Below are positions 36,637 to 47,333 of a stretch of 60,829 bases of DNA, piece by piece; position 1 is the stretch's first letter, and each line of letters opens with the position of its first letter. The stretch covers positions 1 to 60,829 of the forward strand of contig NZ_JACJPF010000095.1 in the NCBI RefSeq assembly GCF_014695915.1, written 5' to 3'. Below the pieces are notes generated by a model. The model worked only from the letters and a program-made list of their open reading frames with translations, ran no database searches and was not told where the DNA came from. Both the position numbers and the translations under genes were made by a program. The DNA is from Trichocoleus sp. FACHB-40. GTDB taxonomy: Bacteria; Cyanobacteriota; Cyanobacteriia; Cyanobacteriales; FACHB-T130.

Positions 36637-38714
36637 GTGTTTTGCTCCACTACTACGCGATCGCCTCCAACTGTCACCAGGCGCGAACTGCTGACAACCG
36701 AGACGATATTGCTAACTGTTGTTCCCTGGTCTGGTTGCAATGATGTGGAGACTCTAAACTCCATGCCCATCGCTGCTTTTGCCTGAAAGACAACGAGATA
36801 GGGCGGAACTGGGGGAGCATTTGGGGTTAGGGTGGGGACTGTCCCGATCCAGATACCGTCAAACTGCATGACAACGCGCTTTTGAGCCAGCGCAATTGTT
36901 AACCCGTCGATGGCGAAGGCGTGGCTCAAGTTATTGAACGGATCGAGCCAATCAACCCGATCTAAAGGCGTTGCGCTAAACATCGACTGCTCTAGGGAGA
37001 CAGAACAAGATTGCCCCTTGTAGCGTCCCCAGAGGATTGCGCCCTCAATCTCCCCAATCATCCGAGCCTGCTGTTCCGAAACCAGCAAGCCGCCATCCAC
37101 CATGAATTCCCGCTCCCGTTCCCTGAATAGAGGATTGCCAAACATGGAGGGGAGGCGAACTTCGACGCTAGTCTGCTTTTCTTTGATCTCGTAAATTGGG
37201 GGAAATCTGTCGGGAGCTGGTGGCTGCGCTCCTCCTGAATTTGATTTCACCAGCCTATCTTCAAAGGGAACCAGAGCCAGCTTTGCATTCAATGTCAGGA
37301 AGACATTATTCGCTTCCAGGCTCTCAATAACTTCTGGTCTTGCTACACCCAGCGGCTTGTAAGATTTTTCTGTCTCTTCCCACTCACCCTCCCGGATTTT
37401 TCGCCATTTCTGAATGCGGCGCTCGACTGCGAAAAGGCTGCTAGTTCCAACTGCGAATTTTTCTTCAGGTAGGATTATCGCCGCTGGCTGGGAAGTTGTA
37501 GTCGTGATTGTAGGGCTGATGAGTGGCGTGGCATCACTGTCCACATATTCATATTCAATAACAGTTTTGCTTTCAAGTACGAGCTGCATTAACCCGAAGC
37601 TAATGCTATTGGTAGGCTGAGCTGCAATGTATTCGCGATAGGCAACGCCGTAAGGTTTATAGACTGAAATCTCCGTTCTGGTGATACGTCCTTCGTCTGG
37701 CTCATTACATTTGGCGTTTGTGCTTGGCTCGTAATAACTTTTTTCTACTTTCTGTTCGCCAGTCGCCAAGGATACTCTGCCTCTAAATACAGATTGCTCT
37801 GGCATCAATAAGCCTAATGGTTGGCGCTTTGTTGTAGTTGTTATTTTTGTCCGGTTATCGAACTTTAGTTCTTCTTTAGTCTTAGTGATCTCAACGATGA
37901 TGGTACTCAGCCCCGCGAGTGGATTGACCATCCTGGCAGGGCCGTACTCGATTGTTGTGGTAGTGTCGTCCTTCTTTGTCGGCTCTAATTCCTGAATGAC
38001 TCCAGAAACTTTGATAACATCACAGGGTTTTTCTGCGCCTGTAAGTCTTTCGTAACGGACATCATTTAAACCTAGCTGGCGGCTAAGTATTCGTGGTGAG
38101 ATTTTTGGATTTGAAGACTTTACTTGTATTTGCCCATGCTTATTTTGAAAAGCTATATTTCCTGATGCCCAGCAAAGCTTTCCAAACAATTCGATATAAC
38201 TTTCGTTGGTGAGCTTGGGCAAACTTGTCTTTAGTGTGTAGCCGCCCAATGACCCCACGAATCCAGAGATCCCCGCCCTCTGTAACAGCCTGAGAGCAAA
38301 GTAATCAAAGTTTCTGGATTCTCCAAGGTCTACGCACGCGCCATCATCGGCGGCGCTGCGGAAGCTCAACAGGGATAAGATGCAGCCTGCTTCAATCTTT
38401 AATTCGTTGATGCCGTTGTACTCGGCATTCAAAATATAGAGAGTGCCGAGGATGGGCGCGATCGCTAACTCCCCAGAAGCATCAGCAATAAAAGTTTTTA
38501 TAAGCTGTCCCCTAGCCCAGCGGGGATTGCTCCGGTCGTCCATGTTCTCGGCGAAGCCAAAAGCTCTGCCCAAAACAAAAGTCGCCGAGATTAATATCAA
38601 CCCCGATTGATCACGATGGGCGTAGCCACCATCAGCACTCTTAAGAGCGGTGGTGCAGTTTAGCCCCCCGATAGTAAGGGCGTAATCTCTGGCTGAAACG
38701 TTGACAAGGGGCAT
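36633..38714 (-). CDS. Phage tail hub / tail-associated protein
   Basis: 693 residues located right after the distal tail gene and tape measure, the usual place of the baseplate hub (Tal-like) protein. The N-terminus (VNVSARDYALTIGGLNCTTA) and the segment YIELFGKLCWASGNIAFQNK, with HGQIQVKSSN, look like hub domains. The C-terminus has IGEIEGAILWGRYKGQSCSV, DRVDWLDPFNNLSHAFAIDG. No catalytic motif was found. Confidence 0.65.
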   Translation of the reverse strand: MPLVNVSARDYALTIGGLNCTTALKSADGGYAHRDQSGLILISATFVLGRAFGFAENMDDRSNPRWARGQLIKTFIADASGELAIAPILGTLYILNAEYNGINELKIEAGCILSLLSFRSAADDGACVDLGESRNFDYFALRLLQRAGISGFVGSLGGYTLKTSLPKLTNESYIELFGKLCWASGNIAFQNKHGQIQVKSSNPKISPRILSRQLGLNDVRYERLTGAEKPCDVIKVSGVIQELEPTKKDDTTTTIEYGPARMVNPLAGLSTIIVEITKTKEELKFDNRTKITTTTKRQPLGLLMPEQSVFRGRVSLATGEQKVEKSYYEPSTNAKCNEPDEGRITRTEISVYKPYGVAYREYIAAQPTNSISFGLMQLVLESKTVIEYEYVDSDATPLISPTITTTTSQPAAIILPEEKFAVGTSSLFAVERRIQKWRKIREGEWEETEKSYKPLGVARPEVIESLEANNVFLTLNAKLALVPFEDRLVKSNSGGAQPPAPDRFPPIYEIKEKQTSVEVRLPSMFGNPLFREREREFMVDGGLLVSEQQARMIGEIEGAILWGRYKGQSCSVSLEQSMFSATPLDRVDWLDPFNNLSHAFAIDGLTIALAQKRVVMQFDGIWIGTVPTLTPNAPPVPPYLVVFQAKAAMGMEFRVSTSLQPDQGTTVSNIVSVVSSSRLVTVGGDRVVVEQNT

Positions 38715-38785
38715 CTAGGCGCGGTAGACCGTGTTTTGTCTCAGCTTAAAAGTTATGCCCCAACTTGTTTAGGCTGAGTTAGATG

Positions 38786-38799
38786 TGCGGAAATCCGCA
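38786..38799. repeat. Phage intergenic palindrome, copy c
   Basis: TGCGGAAATCCGCA, perfect outside its central A/A step, in the gap between the distal tail and hub genes. Confidence 0.62.
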
Positions 38800-38812
38800 G
38801 GAAGTCCAGACA

Positions 38813-39292
38813 CTAAGCTGGTACTTTTGAGGATTCTTGAAATGTCAGATTCACCGTTCGGATTCTTCCTAATTCCGTGAAGTCTGGAGGCTTGACAAAC
38901 CAAACATTGAATTGAGCGAAATAGCTAACGTGACTGCTGCCAATATTGGTGGCGGTTGTCCCAGATGCGATCGCTCTCGTTCTCGGCAATCGCTCTTGAT
39001 ATTTCTGGTTGGTGTCTATTAATCGGACTTCTGCGGGAGTATAAGGCTGGGTTCTCCGGAGTAAATCGAACTCAAAGTAGATTGCTCCGATTAGAGCTTC
39101 TTGGTTTTGATCTACAAAGGCGTTCACTGACCAGATGAATTTTGGTTCAACTCGCGGCCCGACACCGATACTGGTACCGTAAATGCTGTATTCCAGTCCA
39201 GCGTAAGGCTCTACAACTGCTCTTGGTAGTTTGTTGTCGGGAAACTTGGTAAGGGTGACGGACAAGCTGCCAAGTATTAGCTGAATGCTCAT
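38813..39292 (-). CDS. Probable phage distal tail protein
   Basis: 159 residues between the tape measure and hub genes. It overlaps the tape measure gene by 4 bp. The sequence is mostly beta (IQLILGSLSVTLTKFPDNKL, VNAFVDQNQEALIGAIYFEF, FNVWFVKPPDFTELG). Position and size fit a distal tail or tail-tip adaptor protein. Confidence 0.58.
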   Translation of the reverse strand: MSIQLILGSLSVTLTKFPDNKLPRAVVEPYAGLEYSIYGTSIGVGPRVEPKFIWSVNAFVDQNQEALIGAIYFEFDLLRRTQPYTPAEVRLIDTNQKYQERLPRTRAIASGTTATNIGSSHVSYFAQFNVWFVKPPDFTELGRIRTVNLTFQESSKVPA

Positions 39293-42200
39293 AAGTTACT
39301 GCTCCTCATTGACTGCTTGCCCAAGTCTCCATAAATGCTGGCGGCATCTCGTACTGGGCTGGCTGTCGATACGTTTAAGTTTGTGGGGCGGGATGCCATG
39401 CTGGAGATATTTTCGTTGAGTTTTCTCAACTCTTCGATTACATCTTTATTGCCGACTTTGGCAGATGCCATCGTTGCCTGTAGCTGAATCGGGTTTGCAT
39501 CCTTGAGTTGTCCGGCTAGTTGGGCGATGTCCCCCATATTGTTCTGTTGCAGCATCATGGCGAAGAATGGATTGTCCTGCATTGACATAGCTGTTGTGAG
39601 TAGGTTGGACTTGCGATCGCCAACTCCACTATTGAAAGACTGCTGGAATGCGTCCTTGGCTTGACGATTCTGTTCCCATTCTTTGGAGCCAACCCGGAAG
39701 GTGAAGCCGCCCCCACCACTTCTGGAGCTTGCTTCCGATGCCGCACTCTCTGCCAGCCGCTTAGCTGCTTTTTCAGCTCTTTCTAGCTGCTGAGCATTGT
39801 TTCTCGCTGCATCCGCCGCTGCTTCCTGAGAACGCTGGGACTGCTGGGTTGCCTGCATCGTTCTTAGGGCATTGGCTTGCATCTCACTTTGATAGCTCAA
39901 ATTTTCCTGAGCCAATTGCAGATTGCCCTGAGCATTAGCAAACGCATCCTTAGCCAGACGCTCTTTCGAGCGGGCATCAGTGATCGCACGATTCCGCTCT
40001 CTGGGGTCTTCGAGTAGCGCCGCTTTTTCCTCTTCAATTTTGGCAGCTTCAATCGCGCTTCTGGATTCTATTTCCTCTTTCTTTGCGGCATACAGAGCTT
40101 GCCTTGCCTGCATCTCGGTGCGTTTGAGGTCGAACTGCATCATCACTTCTGAATGCTTTCGCTCTGCCTCCTGTGCCTGTTTCTTGGCTTCTGCCAGCTG
40201 ATTCTCTAGGGCGAAGCGATTATTAAGAACCGCAAGTTCTATCTCTGCCAGCTTCCCTTTGGCTGCCTCGCCAGCGCTGCCTGACTGTTTGGATTGGGCA
40301 ATAAGCGATCGCAACTGAGTCGGGTCAATGGCAACGCCAGCCGCCCGGATTTGCCCAACAATCACATCTCTAAGATTAGCCGTAGCCTTACTCGCTAACG
40401 AGTTGCCAGCGGCGTTGAGCAATCCATCTTCACTTAAGAGCCGCCCAAACAATTCCTCAGCTTTTTTGAGTTGTTCTAGGGGAGCTTCCAGAGACGCTAT
40501 CTTGGCATCCGATAGGGCTTTAGATAGGCTCTGGCGGGACTCTAGAACGGTTTTTAGCTGTTCATCTGACTTGACTAACAGCTCGTTCTGCTTGCTTTGC
40601 AGGTCTATCTGACGAGATTGTTCTTCGCTAATGCGCTGGTGGTTGCGGATCTTATCATCCAGCGCAAATTGAGCTTCTTCTCTTGTGCGTTTTTCCGCAG
40701 AAATTTGGAAGTCTACTGTTTGGGTGAGCTGTTGCTGCAACTGCCCTTCGAGTTGGCGGCGTTCCTGAGTGGAAATGTTCTGCGCTAGTTTCTGCTCGGT
40801 TAGGCGAATTTCTGAAGAAAGCGATCGCGCTTGGATTGCCTCAATCTCCTTAGCGGCTTCACGCTCGGAGATATCCCCAGATGCTTGACGGGACTTAACC
40901 CCTCGGATAGCAAGTTCTTTACCTTGAGCTAAATCTGCCTCCTGCTGAGCGTTGGCTTCATCACGTAGGCGCTTCTGCTCTTGGAGCTGGGTGTCTAACA
41001 GTTGGATTTGTTGTTGACCTAGTTGCTGCTGAAGTTGGAGCTTTTCAGTTAATACTTCCCGTGCTGATTTAACGCCTCTTCTGCCCAAGTCATCCAGCTG
41101 CGTGAGCTTATTTTTAGTCTGCTCAATTTCCCGAACTGCTGAATTCTGCCCAATAGTATGGATTTGAGCTTGAGCATCGGTTTCGTTTAGCTTGCCAGAA
41201 AGCTGAGCGTCCTTTACTCCAGCAACTTGCGATTGTTGAAGTTGAGCGATGGAGCTTTCAACCTTGCGATTGGCTAGTTCTAGATCAGCTAAAATGCGCT
41301 GATTAGCCTGCTGCCTCAGTTGCAGCTCTTGCTCTACTGCCTGCTTTTTAAGGTCAGATAGTTGGTTGGTGAGTTCACGGTCTTTATCATGAAATTGCTG
41401 GGCGCTAATCTTGCCTTGAGTGAACAAGTCAAAGTAGGCTTTGCGCTGGTCGAAAATATTACCAATCTGACGCTCTGTGGATTTGAGGGAGATTTTAGCT
41501 ATCTCCTCAGCCGCTTGTTCTTCAGTGAGCAGCAATCCCTGCTGCTTACGGCGGACAGCAATAATCGTGCCATTTTCCTCGCGTTTAAGTAAGGATTCGC
41601 GCTCGTTGACAGCTTTCTGCATGATGGCGAGACTAGCCGCTTCCACTTGCTGCCTTTCCTGCAATTCACTTGTCGCCACCTGGACACGAGACTGAGCTAG
41701 TTTTAGCTCATCCTCCTTAATTGCCTTCATGCCCTCCAGCGCCTTCTTTTGAGCCTCAGAAGAATCTGGAAGCCTGTCCAATACTGATTGAATCTCAGCT
41801 GCCGAGGTTTCTGTGGTAACTCCTAACTCTGCCAGGATTGGGGCGTTAGCGCCTTCTCCGATAGCTGTACGGCGCTTTTGGATGGAAGATTCTAAGTTGG
41901 ACATCTCACGCTCAATGCGATCGCGTTCTGCCTGAGCGTTCGCCAGTGCCGCCCGTTGAGGAGCGAAGTAATCTTTGGAGAAGCCAGACAACTGCTGTTG
42001 TGCGATTCCTTCCTGCCTAGCAGCCGCTGCAAACTGGGACTTCTCGGCATTATTTGCCAATTCAATATTCAATAGGCGGAAGGCTTGAGAAAGTGCCAAC
42101 ACTGGGTCTGCCTTACTGGTTTGTAGCAGTTTCTCAAGTGCCATCTGCCCTTCACGAGCTTGATTGAAGGTTAAGGTTAGCTCTCTCCTCAACCCTTCAA

Positions 42201-45200
42201 TATCCGCTCCCCCCATTGAATCTTTCCCCTCCGGCGTGTCCAGAAAATCTAACTTAGCCTTGGCTTCGTCAGCGGCTTTCTGAAGCTGGGTTAATTTCTC
42301 TGTAAATGGTTTAGCAATATCAGTTCTTTGTTGAGATAAATTACCAAACTGCGTGTTTAGTTCGGCGAGTTGTTTTTTTAGTTCGGGAGGAACTGCTTTT
42401 CCAAGGTCTGTGAACTCTCGCTTGATTTGGGCTTGTAGGATTTTGCGGTTTTGGGAGACTCGTTGTAACTCACTATCGACTCCTTCAAGCAGGTTAAGTG
42501 GGGATGAGCCTTTTTCTACGGCTCCCACCTGCTTTCTAACCTCTAAGAGAGCCTCAAAAATAGCCCCGCGAGATTCATAAATGGACTCCACAGCGCGATC
42601 ACGGTCGAGTTCGCTAAACGTAACAATGTTTTTTGAGAGTCCAGTTGGGTCGATAGAGCGCAAGCCTAGAATTCCGGCATCACTCCAATTAGAGGCTGAA
42701 GGGGACTCATTTTTGCTGAGGCTGTCTGTGGCGTTTTTAACTTCAGAAATTCCCTTGGCTGCGTCATTAGCTGCACTTTCTAGATTCTTGAAATCTTTAG
42801 CAAGGTCGCCACCGCTAAACAGGGTAGACCCCAGCTTAAATAATTCAATTGCACCGAAGACAAAGGCAAATTGAAGCGCCATTGTTTTTGCTGCTGCTCC
42901 TACTGCTGCCATCCCTGCTGAAATGCCTCCTAATGCAGTCTTCACAAAGGGTAAAGACTTGATTAGTGCAAAAACCGGAGGAATCAGTTGAGCTATTCCT
43001 ACTACTGCCATCGCTGACAAGGTTTGTGTCAACGCTGCACCATTTTTGCTGGCACTCTCTAAAATTCCCGACAATAAGTTCAAACCTAGCTTTTGAATGG
43101 GGAGCGCCCCTTGCCCGACTGAAAGCTGTAGGTCTGTCAGGGAACTATTAAAGCGGTTCAAAGCTGCCTGTCCTGTATTGGCGGCTCCTGCTACACCTCC
43201 GGCTGTTTCTGATGCTAATTGCTGGGTAAATCGTGGTAAGAAATCTTGAGATAATAGCTGTCCATTGTCCAGCATTCTGCTAAATTCTTCGGTTGTAACT
43301 CCCAGCGCTCTAGTAGCAACAGCCGTTGCCATTGGGAGGCGTTCTGACAGCTGGCCCCTCCATTCTTCGGCGCTAATTTTGCCTTTTGCAGACATCTGCT
43401 GGAGGGCAACGTATATCCCCTGAGTTTCTTCTGCTGAAGAACCCATCACCGACGATGCTTGGCTGACCGCACCAAATATTCCTTGCGCTTGTTTTTCTAA
43501 AAGAGTTCCTTTGACGGCAGCACTGAATTTAGTAAATCCTTCTACACCTGCCATTAGTGGCGTGTTTAGCCGCTTTGCTTCCTCTCGAATAAAGCTCATG
43601 TTCCGTGCAGCTTGTGCTGAGCCACCCGAAACAAACTTAAGCGTATTGGATAACGTTTCAAATTTCAGGCTGATATCTAAACTGGTTTTGACAAAATTAC
43701 TAAACGTGCTAAAAGCAGCTTTTAGAGCTGTTAGCGATAACAATGCCCCACCTAGATTGATAATGCTATCTCCTAAACCAGGGATAGCTTTGTTGCCTAG
43801 TTCTCGCACTAATTCAATAGTGCTTGATAACTTCTGTTTGAAGTCACCTCCAAGATTGAACGCATTACCTATTTCTCTCCCTATACTCTTTAAATCTTTA
43901 AATTGGTTCCTGACGCTGTTGTTGATCTCCGACGCTTTTCCAAAAAGACCTTCTGTGATAGTTTTGCCTAAAGATTTATTTTTTACGTTCCCCACGGCAC
44001 CCCGAATAATATCCGGAGTGAAAGACTCAAAAGCGTAGGCATCGAGTTCTGTTCGCCCAATTAACTTTACAAAATCCTTGGGTAATAATTTTCCAGCACC
44101 TTCTTTGACTGACTGCATGGATCGCAAGGCGTTTAACCACGCTCGTTGCGGAGCAGCTTCTTTGGGAATTAAGTTTACCCCTAACTTCTTAATACCCGTG
44201 AATACTTGCGCTAAAGAACTTCTGCCAAAATCAAATTGAAAAGCATGGCGAGACTCGTGAACAATATCTACTAACTTGTTGGAGTCTTTAATGATTTGGT
44301 CATAGCCTGATTTTAATATCTTCTCCGTTTCTTTAGAGATTATTATTTGATTTTTCTTGATTGAATAAAATGCTTTTGCGCCAATTCCTTTTAGGTACGT
44401 GTCATCGACAACCAGTTTAGGAATATCAGATTGATTGAGCTTGACCTTGGATACTCTAGCTGATTCTCTAATAATGGATTCGTAAATTTTTTGAGGGTCG
44501 CTAGAAGAGGTTTGACGCTTAAGTAACCTTGATGCAATTGCTTTTATTCTCTGGAGGGCATTTTCCTTACTTGTGTCAACTCTGGGTAGACCTTCAATAT
44601 CTAGATTTGAAGCGGTTACTACTTCGTTATTTAAAGCTTGTTTGACTTTTTTAGACTGGGCATCCCTAAGTAGGGGAGAGTAATTATTGTATTGATTAGC
44701 AGTTGTACCGAGTGTTTGTCCTAGCGTTTGCCTAGCTTTAGACGATAAATCTTTCCTTTCAGCCAAGATTCTATCTAGTCTTGCCCTTAAAACATCTACC
44801 TCGGTTAAGGTTTCCCCTGCTAATTGTTCGTTGACTAATTGCTTGTTTTTACCCGTTCCTTTGAAAGCCTTCCTTAGATTGGTGGTGATTTTGGATTGGA
44901 TGCTTTTTACTTCTTTAAGCAAGGCCTCCTCTGAAATCTCCATGTCTGGGTGCAAGTTTATTGGCTTGCTCTCTAAGTTTGACTCTAGCTCGGTTTTGAC
45001 TTTGTTAGCAACTTCTGTTATTTCCTCTTGGGAAATTTTGACATTAGGTGTTACTTCTTGCTTGGACACCCCTAGCATATCCGAGAGAATTTCTTCTGCC
45101 TCTTTTAGGGCATCCAAATACTCGTCTATTCCCTCTTTTAAATTTTCCGATAATCCTTCTAAGGATTTGTCAAGTTCTACCCTTAGCTCTTTTATTCCTT

Positions 45201-46941
45201 CTAAACTTTGGCTAAGAATAGCTTTTTGAATAGTGGGGTCTTTGATGGGTGAAGCGATTGAAGATTCTACTTGAGATAGCAATACTTCAATGTTCTTTTT
45301 GTAATCAAAAACCCTAAAAGCTTCAGGATTTAGAAAATCCTTTTTTACTCCGGATGAGGCACCTTCGAGAAAAGACAACAGATGTTTCTGGGCAGTCGGC
45401 TCCGATAAGTAGGTTGCTAATTCATGACCAAAGCCAGGTGTAATCTTAGTTTTGTTCGGAGAAACGGCTCCTAAGATTGGAGCTGCTTTATTAACAAGAT
45501 TTGTTACCCCGTCGCTTTCTCTTAAGACCGTCTGGTATGTTGCAGGATCTAGCTTTGAAAGCTTACCCCAATGAGGGGTTCCTAACCCAATAGCTTTGAC
45601 AGGAACTTTTAGCTGTTTAAGAATTTCTGCGGCATCATGAGCGACAAATCCACCCGCCGAATAACCAACTAATCTAACGGGCTTTTTTGTTTGCTGGTGT
45701 AACTCATAGGCCTTTTTTGCCATTTCAACAGCATCAGGGTTTATTCCGTTCTGTAGGTTATGGGACGCGATTTTTAACGCAGATTCAGCAGTCCATTTTA
45801 ATGCGCCTTGATTCCCTACTGATTCAGATACGTCAGTGTGTATATCTTTGATAGGTACAATATGGTGTTTTGAGCCAAGTAACGCCCCTACCTTCTGTGC
45901 TACCTTTTCAGATGATTTTCCCTGTTCGCCAGCAAACCCACCCGAAACTAACGTTATATATTCTGCTAATTCAGAAACACTTTCGGCTTGTTCATTCGGG
46001 GCGTAATTTTTTTTAATGTCGTTAGCTGTCTCCCTAATTATCCTTTGCCTGCGCTTTCCCATTCCTTCAAAAGGAGTTGCAGCGATGTCACCAAAGGTTT
46101 CTCCGACTCTTGCTAGATTTTTCAGGTTCGCCTTGAGCGGATTTAAGCGAAGAATTCCGTCGAAAAATGTGACGATTCTTTTTTCTAAAACCTCTAGCTT
46201 ATTGTTTATTGCCTGGGTATCAATTATCTCCGTGAAAACATTTCTGATTTCTAGGAGCTTGGGCTTCAGGTCTTCAATGCCCTGTTCAAACCCGGCTTTT
46301 TGGAGAAGTTTGTTACCAACTCCTTTGCCAATACTGGTGAAATATTTTGAAAGGTTGTTCCCAACATTAATTAAAGAGGTGCCTATTTCTGACTCTAGAT
46401 TTTTAACAAATCCAGTCGTTAGCTTTTGGGCATAAGTAAGACCGATACCTTCTTGAAATCCGCGAACCGCATTTTTTAACGGGGAGGCTAATAAATCAAG
46501 CAAACCTCCGGAGCGGATTTTACGAAGAGAATTGGAAATACTTTTTGATAAACCCTCTTCAACATCATCGATTGAAGATGAGATGACTCGTTTTAATGCA
46601 GCTTCATCAATACGGATGATGGTTGTAGTATTATTTTCGCTTCGAGAGCCGCTAGAGCTGGCATATTTGACGTTGACTGGAACTTCTAAAACCTGTGATC
46701 GCACCTGCCGCTGCAATTGAGCCATTTGGCTCTGCATATCAAGCTTTAGCCTCACAGGTACGTTAATCCCTTGCGTGCGGTACTTGTCTCGATAATGTTT
46801 AAATTCTTGTTCTAGTCCGCTAAATTCAAACCGAACTGGCATCTGGAAATCTTTGTATTGATTTCCCAGCCCCTTAATTTGGCGATCAAACTGGGCGGTA
46901 TCGAGCTTAAGATCGACTGATAATTCTCCAATGCTGGTCAT
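39289..46941 (-). CDS. Phage tail tape measure protein with embedded hydrolase-like domains
   Basis: 2550 residues. A standard tape-measure domain lies at about 1080-1300 (LKFETLSNTLKFVSGGSAQA, LQQMSAKGKISAEEWRGQL, ERLPMATAVATRALGV). Long coiled coils follow to about 2400 (LTEEQAAEEIAKI, QLRQQANQRILADLE). Two motifs in the N-terminal 900 residues are unusual: GYSAGG at 426-431, a lipase-like nucleophile elbow, with GLGTPHWGK after it and FGHELATYL near 504-511 giving a candidate His; and HESRH at 895-899, a zinc-peptidase HExxH. If virion length follows residue count, the tail is very long. Confidence 0.9.
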   Translation of the reverse strand: MTSIGELSVDLKLDTAQFDRQIKGLGNQYKDFQMPVRFEFSGLEQEFKHYRDKYRTQGINVPVRLKLDMQSQMAQLQRQVRSQVLEVPVNVKYASSSGSRSENNTTTIIRIDEAALKRVISSSIDDVEEGLSKSISNSLRKIRSGGLLDLLASPLKNAVRGFQEGIGLTYAQKLTTGFVKNLESEIGTSLINVGNNLSKYFTSIGKGVGNKLLQKAGFEQGIEDLKPKLLEIRNVFTEIIDTQAINNKLEVLEKRIVTFFDGILRLNPLKANLKNLARVGETFGDIAATPFEGMGKRRQRIIRETANDIKKNYAPNEQAESVSELAEYITLVSGGFAGEQGKSSEKVAQKVGALLGSKHHIVPIKDIHTDVSESVGNQGALKWTAESALKIASHNLQNGINPDAVEMAKKAYELHQQTKKPVRLVGYSAGGFVAHDAAEILKQLKVPVKAIGLGTPHWGKLSKLDPATYQTVLRESDGVTNLVNKAAPILGAVSPNKTKITPGFGHELATYLSEPTAQKHLLSFLEGASSGVKKDFLNPEAFRVFDYKKNIEVLLSQVESSIASPIKDPTIQKAILSQSLEGIKELRVELDKSLEGLSENLKEGIDEYLDALKEAEEILSDMLGVSKQEVTPNVKISQEEITEVANKVKTELESNLESKPINLHPDMEISEEALLKEVKSIQSKITTNLRKAFKGTGKNKQLVNEQLAGETLTEVDVLRARLDRILAERKDLSSKARQTLGQTLGTTANQYNNYSPLLRDAQSKKVKQALNNEVVTASNLDIEGLPRVDTSKENALQRIKAIASRLLKRQTSSSDPQKIYESIIRESARVSKVKLNQSDIPKLVVDDTYLKGIGAKAFYSIKKNQIIISKETEKILKSGYDQIIKDSNKLVDIVHESRHAFQFDFGRSSLAQVFTGIKKLGVNLIPKEAAPQRAWLNALRSMQSVKEGAGKLLPKDFVKLIGRTELDAYAFESFTPDIIRGAVGNVKNKSLGKTITEGLFGKASEINNSVRNQFKDLKSIGREIGNAFNLGGDFKQKLSSTIELVRELGNKAIPGLGDSIINLGGALLSLTALKAAFSTFSNFVKTSLDISLKFETLSNTLKFVSGGSAQAARNMSFIREEAKRLNTPLMAGVEGFTKFSAAVKGTLLEKQAQGIFGAVSQASSVMGSSAEETQGIYVALQQMSAKGKISAEEWRGQLSERLPMATAVATRALGVTTEEFSRMLDNGQLLSQDFLPRFTQQLASETAGGVAGAANTGQAALNRFNSSLTDLQLSVGQGALPIQKLGLNLLSGILESASKNGAALTQTLSAMAVVGIAQLIPPVFALIKSLPFVKTALGGISAGMAAVGAAAKTMALQFAFVFGAIELFKLGSTLFSGGDLAKDFKNLESAANDAAKGISEVKNATDSLSKNESPSASNWSDAGILGLRSIDPTGLSKNIVTFSELDRDRAVESIYESRGAIFEALLEVRKQVGAVEKGSSPLNLLEGVDSELQRVSQNRKILQAQIKREFTDLGKAVPPELKKQLAELNTQFGNLSQQRTDIAKPFTEKLTQLQKAADEAKAKLDFLDTPEGKDSMGGADIEGLRRELTLTFNQAREGQMALEKLLQTSKADPVLALSQAFRLLNIELANNAEKSQFAAAARQEGIAQQQLSGFSKDYFAPQRAALANAQAERDRIEREMSNLESSIQKRRTAIGEGANAPILAELGVTTETSAAEIQSVLDRLPDSSEAQKKALEGMKAIKEDELKLAQSRVQVATSELQERQQVEAASLAIMQKAVNERESLLKREENGTIIAVRRKQQGLLLTEEQAAEEIAKISLKSTERQIGNIFDQRKAYFDLFTQGKISAQQFHDKDRELTNQLSDLKKQAVEQELQLRQQANQRILADLELANRKVESSIAQLQQSQVAGVKDAQLSGKLNETDAQAQIHTIGQNSAVREIEQTKNKLTQLDDLGRRGVKSAREVLTEKLQLQQQLGQQQIQLLDTQLQEQKRLRDEANAQQEADLAQGKELAIRGVKSRQASGDISEREAAKEIEAIQARSLSSEIRLTEQKLAQNISTQERRQLEGQLQQQLTQTVDFQISAEKRTREEAQFALDDKIRNHQRISEEQSRQIDLQSKQNELLVKSDEQLKTVLESRQSLSKALSDAKIASLEAPLEQLKKAEELFGRLLSEDGLLNAAGNSLASKATANLRDVIVGQIRAAGVAIDPTQLRSLIAQSKQSGSAGEAAKGKLAEIELAVLNNRFALENQLAEAKKQAQEAERKHSEVMMQFDLKRTEMQARQALYAAKKEEIESRSAIEAAKIEEEKAALLEDPRERNRAITDARSKERLAKDAFANAQGNLQLAQENLSYQSEMQANALRTMQATQQSQRSQEAAADAARNNAQQLERAEKAAKRLAESAASEASSRSGGGGFTFRVGSKEWEQNRQAKDAFQQSFNSGVGDRKSNLLTTAMSMQDNPFFAMMLQQNNMGDIAQLAGQLKDANPIQLQATMASAKVGNKDVIEELRKLNENISSMASRPTNLNVSTASPVRDAASIYGDLGKQSMRSSNL

Positions 46942-47333
46942 GATCCTAAGCCTTCAAATTCAGATAGAGTAATTGTCAAAATCTCAGGCGTTCCCATCTG
47001 GTCATCGGCGGGAATTAATAGAGTTTTCTTGATGCCATTGAGACTAAGGATTTTGGGCAACACCTCTCTCATAGACTTGCCTCTGTCCCACTGCTTGATG
47101 TGAATCGTCCATTCGTTTTCGACCCGGTAGCAGTCGAGCAAAGCCTGAGTAATAGGCCGCGGGTAGGGGATGACGATTTCTAATCCCTGAATCTGAGTGC
47201 CGTCAGGTGGAAAAGTTTCAAAGGCTTTGATGACCGCGATCGCTTTCACCTTCCGACCATTGGGGAAAACGTACCAGCCCAACATTCCTTCTAGAGCTGA
47301 CTCAACAAGCGATCGCATCTCCCGCGCTTCCAT
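46938..47333 (-). CDS. Phage tail terminator-like protein
   Basis: 131 residues with a mixed alpha/beta pattern (LVESALEGMLGWYVFPNGRK, YRVENEWTIHIKQWDRGKSM). It overlaps both the tape measure gene (4 bp) and the previous gene (1 bp). Small proteins here often cap the tail tube or connect it to the head; the assignment is by position. Confidence 0.5.
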   Translation of the reverse strand: MEAREMRSLVESALEGMLGWYVFPNGRKVKAIAVIKAFETFPPDGTQIQGLEIVIPYPRPITQALLDCYRVENEWTIHIKQWDRGKSMREVLPKILSLNGIKKTLLIPADDQMGTPEILTITLSEFEGLGS

